Origin: an uncultured Burkholderiales bacterium
GTDB taxonomy: Bacteria > Pseudomonadota > Gammaproteobacteria > Burkholderiales > Burkholderiaceae_C
Length of the DNA stretch: 6,931 nucleotides
NCBI GenBank assembly: GCA_903926695.1
Contig: CAIYKK010000161.1
Location: forward strand, 1 to 6,931
Direction of reading: 5' to 3'
The notes beneath the pieces were generated by a model. It saw nothing but the letters and a program-made list of their open reading frames with translations, was not told the origin of the DNA and did not search any database. Of this stretch, positions 5,497 through 6,931 are shown piece by piece. A program made the translations under genes and the position numbers. The number at the start of each line of letters is the position of its first letter. Positions within the stretch are counted from its first letter, which is position 1.

Positions 5497-6420
5497 ATGC
5501 AACTTCCAGCCCAGATCACCCGCCTGCAGCATGCGGGCCACGACGCTTTTCAACTGACCACCCGCCACGGCAGCGCCATCGTTGCGCTGCATGGCGCGCA
5601 CCTGCTGTCATGGCGGCCCACCGGCCAGCGCGAGGTGTTTTGGCTCTCGCCGCAAGCGCTGCCCGAGCCTGCGGCCATTCGCGGCGGCGTGCCGGTGTGC
5701 TGGCCGTGGTTTGCGAAACAGGGCATGCCCGAGGGCGCAATGCAGCACGGCCCGGTGCGCGGCCTGCCGTGGCAGATCAGCGCGATTCACGCCGCCAGCG
5801 ATGAGGAAATCAGTCTGAGCTTCCAGCTCTGCGCGCAGGCCGCCCTTGATGCGCGCTTTGCCGCGCTGGCACCCGGCTTGCAAGTGAGCCTGCGCATCAC
5901 GCTGGGCCAGAGCCTGAATCAAACCCTGCACACGCGCAACCTGGGCAATCAACCTTTTCAATTGACGCAGGCGCTGCATAGCTATTTTGCGGTCAGCCAC
6001 GCGGCGCAGGTGGGCATCGAAGGCCTCGTTGGCCTGCCGTATCAAGACCGGCTGCGCGACTTGGCCGACGATATGCAGCGCACGGCGTTTGCGCTTGATC
6101 AGGCCTGCGACCGCACTTACAGCCACCCGCCGCAAAATCACCCGCTGCCGGAGGCGGTGGGCCAGTCGGCGCATCGCTACACCTTGACAGACCCGGCCTG
6201 GCAGCGCCGCATCGTCATTGACACCCTGGGCAGCGCGTCGGTGGTGGTGTGGAACCCCGGCCACGAAACCGTCCGCGCTATGGCCGATGTACACGATGAT
6301 GGCTGGCAGGATTTTTTCTGCATCGAGGCGGCCAACGCCGGGCCGGATGTGGTGGTACTGGCACCGGGCGCGGCGCATTCGCTAGTGCAGACGCTGAGCG
6401 TCTGCGCAGAGTCGCTTTAA
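5497..6420 (+). CDS. D-hexose-6-phosphate mutarotase (glucose-6-phosphate 1-epimerase, YeaD family)
   Basis: The enzyme interconverts the alpha and beta anomers of hexose 6-phosphates in the cytoplasm, feeding glycolysis or the oxidative pentose phosphate route. The 307-aa product shows the galactose-mutarotase-like fold markers of this subgroup: IRGGVPVCWPWF at 61-72, HGPVRGLPW at 84-92 with the phosphate/substrate Arg88, catalytic His161 in ALHSYF, VVWNPG at 250-255, and catalytic Glu277 in FCIEAAN. The length matches the family (about 290-310). I chose ATG 5497 because homologues begin shortly before the first beta strand and because a -10-like hexamer sits just upstream; an in-frame ATG at 5392 would run through the divergent gene. 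Its TAA shares a TTAA with the stop of prpE, leaving no intergenic space. Confidence 0.93.
   Translation: MQLPAQITRLQHAGHDAFQLTTRHGSAIVALHGAHLLSWRPTGQREVFWLSPQALPEPAAIRGGVPVCWPWFAKQGMPEGAMQHGPVRGLPWQISAIHAASDEEISLSFQLCAQAALDARFAALAPGLQVSLRITLGQSLNQTLHTRNLGNQPFQLTQALHSYFAVSHAAQVGIEGLVGLPYQDRLRDLADDMQRTAFALDQACDRTYSHPPQNHPLPEAVGQSAHRYTLTDPAWQRRIVIDTLGSASVVVWNPGHETVRAMADVHDDGWQDFFCIEAANAGPDVVVLAPGAAHSLVQTLSVCAESL
6387..6405. other. Perfect hairpin at the 3' end of the mutarotase gene
   Basis: GCAGACGC (6387-6394) and GCGTCTGC (6398-6405) pair perfectly around TGA, an 8-bp stem ending 12 nt before the stop codon. TCTGCGCAGA (6401-6410) is a perfect palindrome that overlaps the right arm and offers a competing pairing. 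No T-run follows on either strand, so this is not a canonical intrinsic terminator. It is the only strong hairpin at the convergent gene junction. Confidence 0.55.
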
Positions 6421-6931
6421 ACCGCTACAGCTTCGACGCGGTCCTTGATCTGCTGCAGCGCGGCTGGATCGTCCATCGTGGTCAGATCACCGGCATCGCG
6501 GCCTTCGCAGACGGCCTGGATGGCGCGGCGCAGCAGCTTGCCGCTGCGGGTTTTGGGCAGCGCCGTCACAAAGCGCACGCGAGCCGGACGCGCCACGGCG
6601 CCCAGGTCGCCATCGACGCGCTTCATGATTTCGGCTTCGAGCTTTTTCGCGGCATCGGCGTCCTGCAGCACGCTGGCGTCCTTGACCACGGCAAAAGCCA
6701 TCGCCACCTGGCCTTTGAGTGCATCGGCCACGCCGACCACCGCCACTTCGGCCACCTGCGGATGGCCGGAAATGCTTTCCTCGATTTCGCGGGTGCCGAG
6801 GCGGTGACCGGCGACGTTGATCACATCGTCGGTGCGGCCCAGAATGAAGAAATAGCCATCCGCGTCGCGGATGCCCCAGTCGAAGGTGCTATAGACCAGC
6901 TTGTCGGGAATGCTCTTCCAGTAGGTGTTGA
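6417..6931 (-). CDS. prpE: Propionate-CoA ligase PrpE (partial, C-terminal 170 residues; N-terminus off the right edge)
   Basis: PrpE activates propionate to propionyl-CoA through an acyl-adenylate, the entry step of the 2-methylcitrate cycle. Family enzymes are about 630 aa, so roughly the last quarter is visible. The minus-strand frame is open to the edge and reads WKSIPDKLVYSTFDWG, then FILGRTDDVINVAGHRLG, the A8 hinge block that starts the C-terminal domain. EIEESISGHPQVAEVAVVG follows, then LPKTRSGKLLRR, carrying the catalytic lysine of the A10 motif that is often regulated by acetylation. The ending CEGRDAGDLTTMDDPAALQQ is closer to PrpE than to acetyl-CoA synthetase Acs, as are NVAGHRLGTREIEES and ALKGQVAMAF. 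An Acs-like enzyme accepting acetate remains possible. It converges on the mutarotase gene with overlapping stops. Confidence 0.9.
   Translation of the reverse strand, partial: NTYWKSIPDKLVYSTFDWGIRDADGYFFILGRTDDVINVAGHRLGTREIEESISGHPQVAEVAVVGVADALKGQVAMAFAVVKDASVLQDADAAKKLEAEIMKRVDGDLGAVARPARVRFVTALPKTRSGKLLRRAIQAVCEGRDAGDLTTMDDPAALQQIKDRVEAVAV

Noticed and set aside
4755..5804. Long plus-strand open frame (349 codons) opposite the DUF1624 gene and into the mutarotase gene
   Set aside because: Its product is low-complexity, rich in Arg, Pro, Gln and His, with no family features. It is the antisense of a well-supported membrane protein gene, and GC-rich DNA commonly leaves such frames open.
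1..6931. Search for CRISPR repeats, IS ends, tRNA, rRNA or phage and defence genes
   Set aside because: I saw no regularly spaced repeats, transposase motifs, cloverleaf sequences or defence-type domains. All long stretches are accounted for by conserved housekeeping families.

Overview
The window is an ordinary chromosomal stretch from a GC-rich betaproteobacterium. The protein sequences, the gene order msrB-yciB-bolA-PPIase and the form of YciB point to Burkholderiales, most likely Comamonadaceae. That placement rests on recalled family resemblance, not on a search. I see no mobile element, CRISPR array, tRNA, rRNA or phage gene, and no clearly new multi-gene system.

Layout. At the left edge, on the minus strand, lies the 5' two thirds of a LivH-type branched-chain amino acid ABC permease gene (1-632). 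Divergent from it is selO (770-2260), a pseudokinase-fold protein AMPylase. On the same strand follow msrB (2394-2804, methionine-R-sulfoxide reductase), yciB (2812-3468, inner-membrane septation/envelope protein), a bolA-family gene overlapping yciB by 8 nt (3461-3760) and a secreted parvulin-type peptidyl-prolyl isomerase (3826-4611). A strong bidirectional terminator (4635-4663) separates this run from a minus-strand DUF1624 membrane acyltransferase-like gene (4707-5441). Divergent from that is a YeaD-type hexose-6-phosphate mutarotase (5497-6420). Its stop codon overlaps the stop of the convergent prpE gene (propionate-CoA ligase), whose last 170 codons run to the right edge (6417-6931).

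Functional themes. SelO, MsrB and BolA all touch thiol/redox and glutaredoxin-linked biology. YciB and the secreted PPIase serve the envelope. LivH, the mutarotase and PrpE are metabolic. The selO-msrB neighbourhood is the most suggestive functional pairing, and SelO keeps the cysteine pair known to act as a redox switch in E. coli.

Regulatory sequence is the less ordinary part. The 137-bp livH/selO divergent region carries a terminator-like hairpin plus U-tract ending 12 nt before the livH start, with mutually exclusive alternative pairings upstream of it that resemble an attenuator. Four genes have a -10-like hexamer ending 6-8 nt before the chosen ATG and no Shine-Dalgarno sequence, which suggests leaderless transcription. 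Several stop codons sit on or beside small hairpins.
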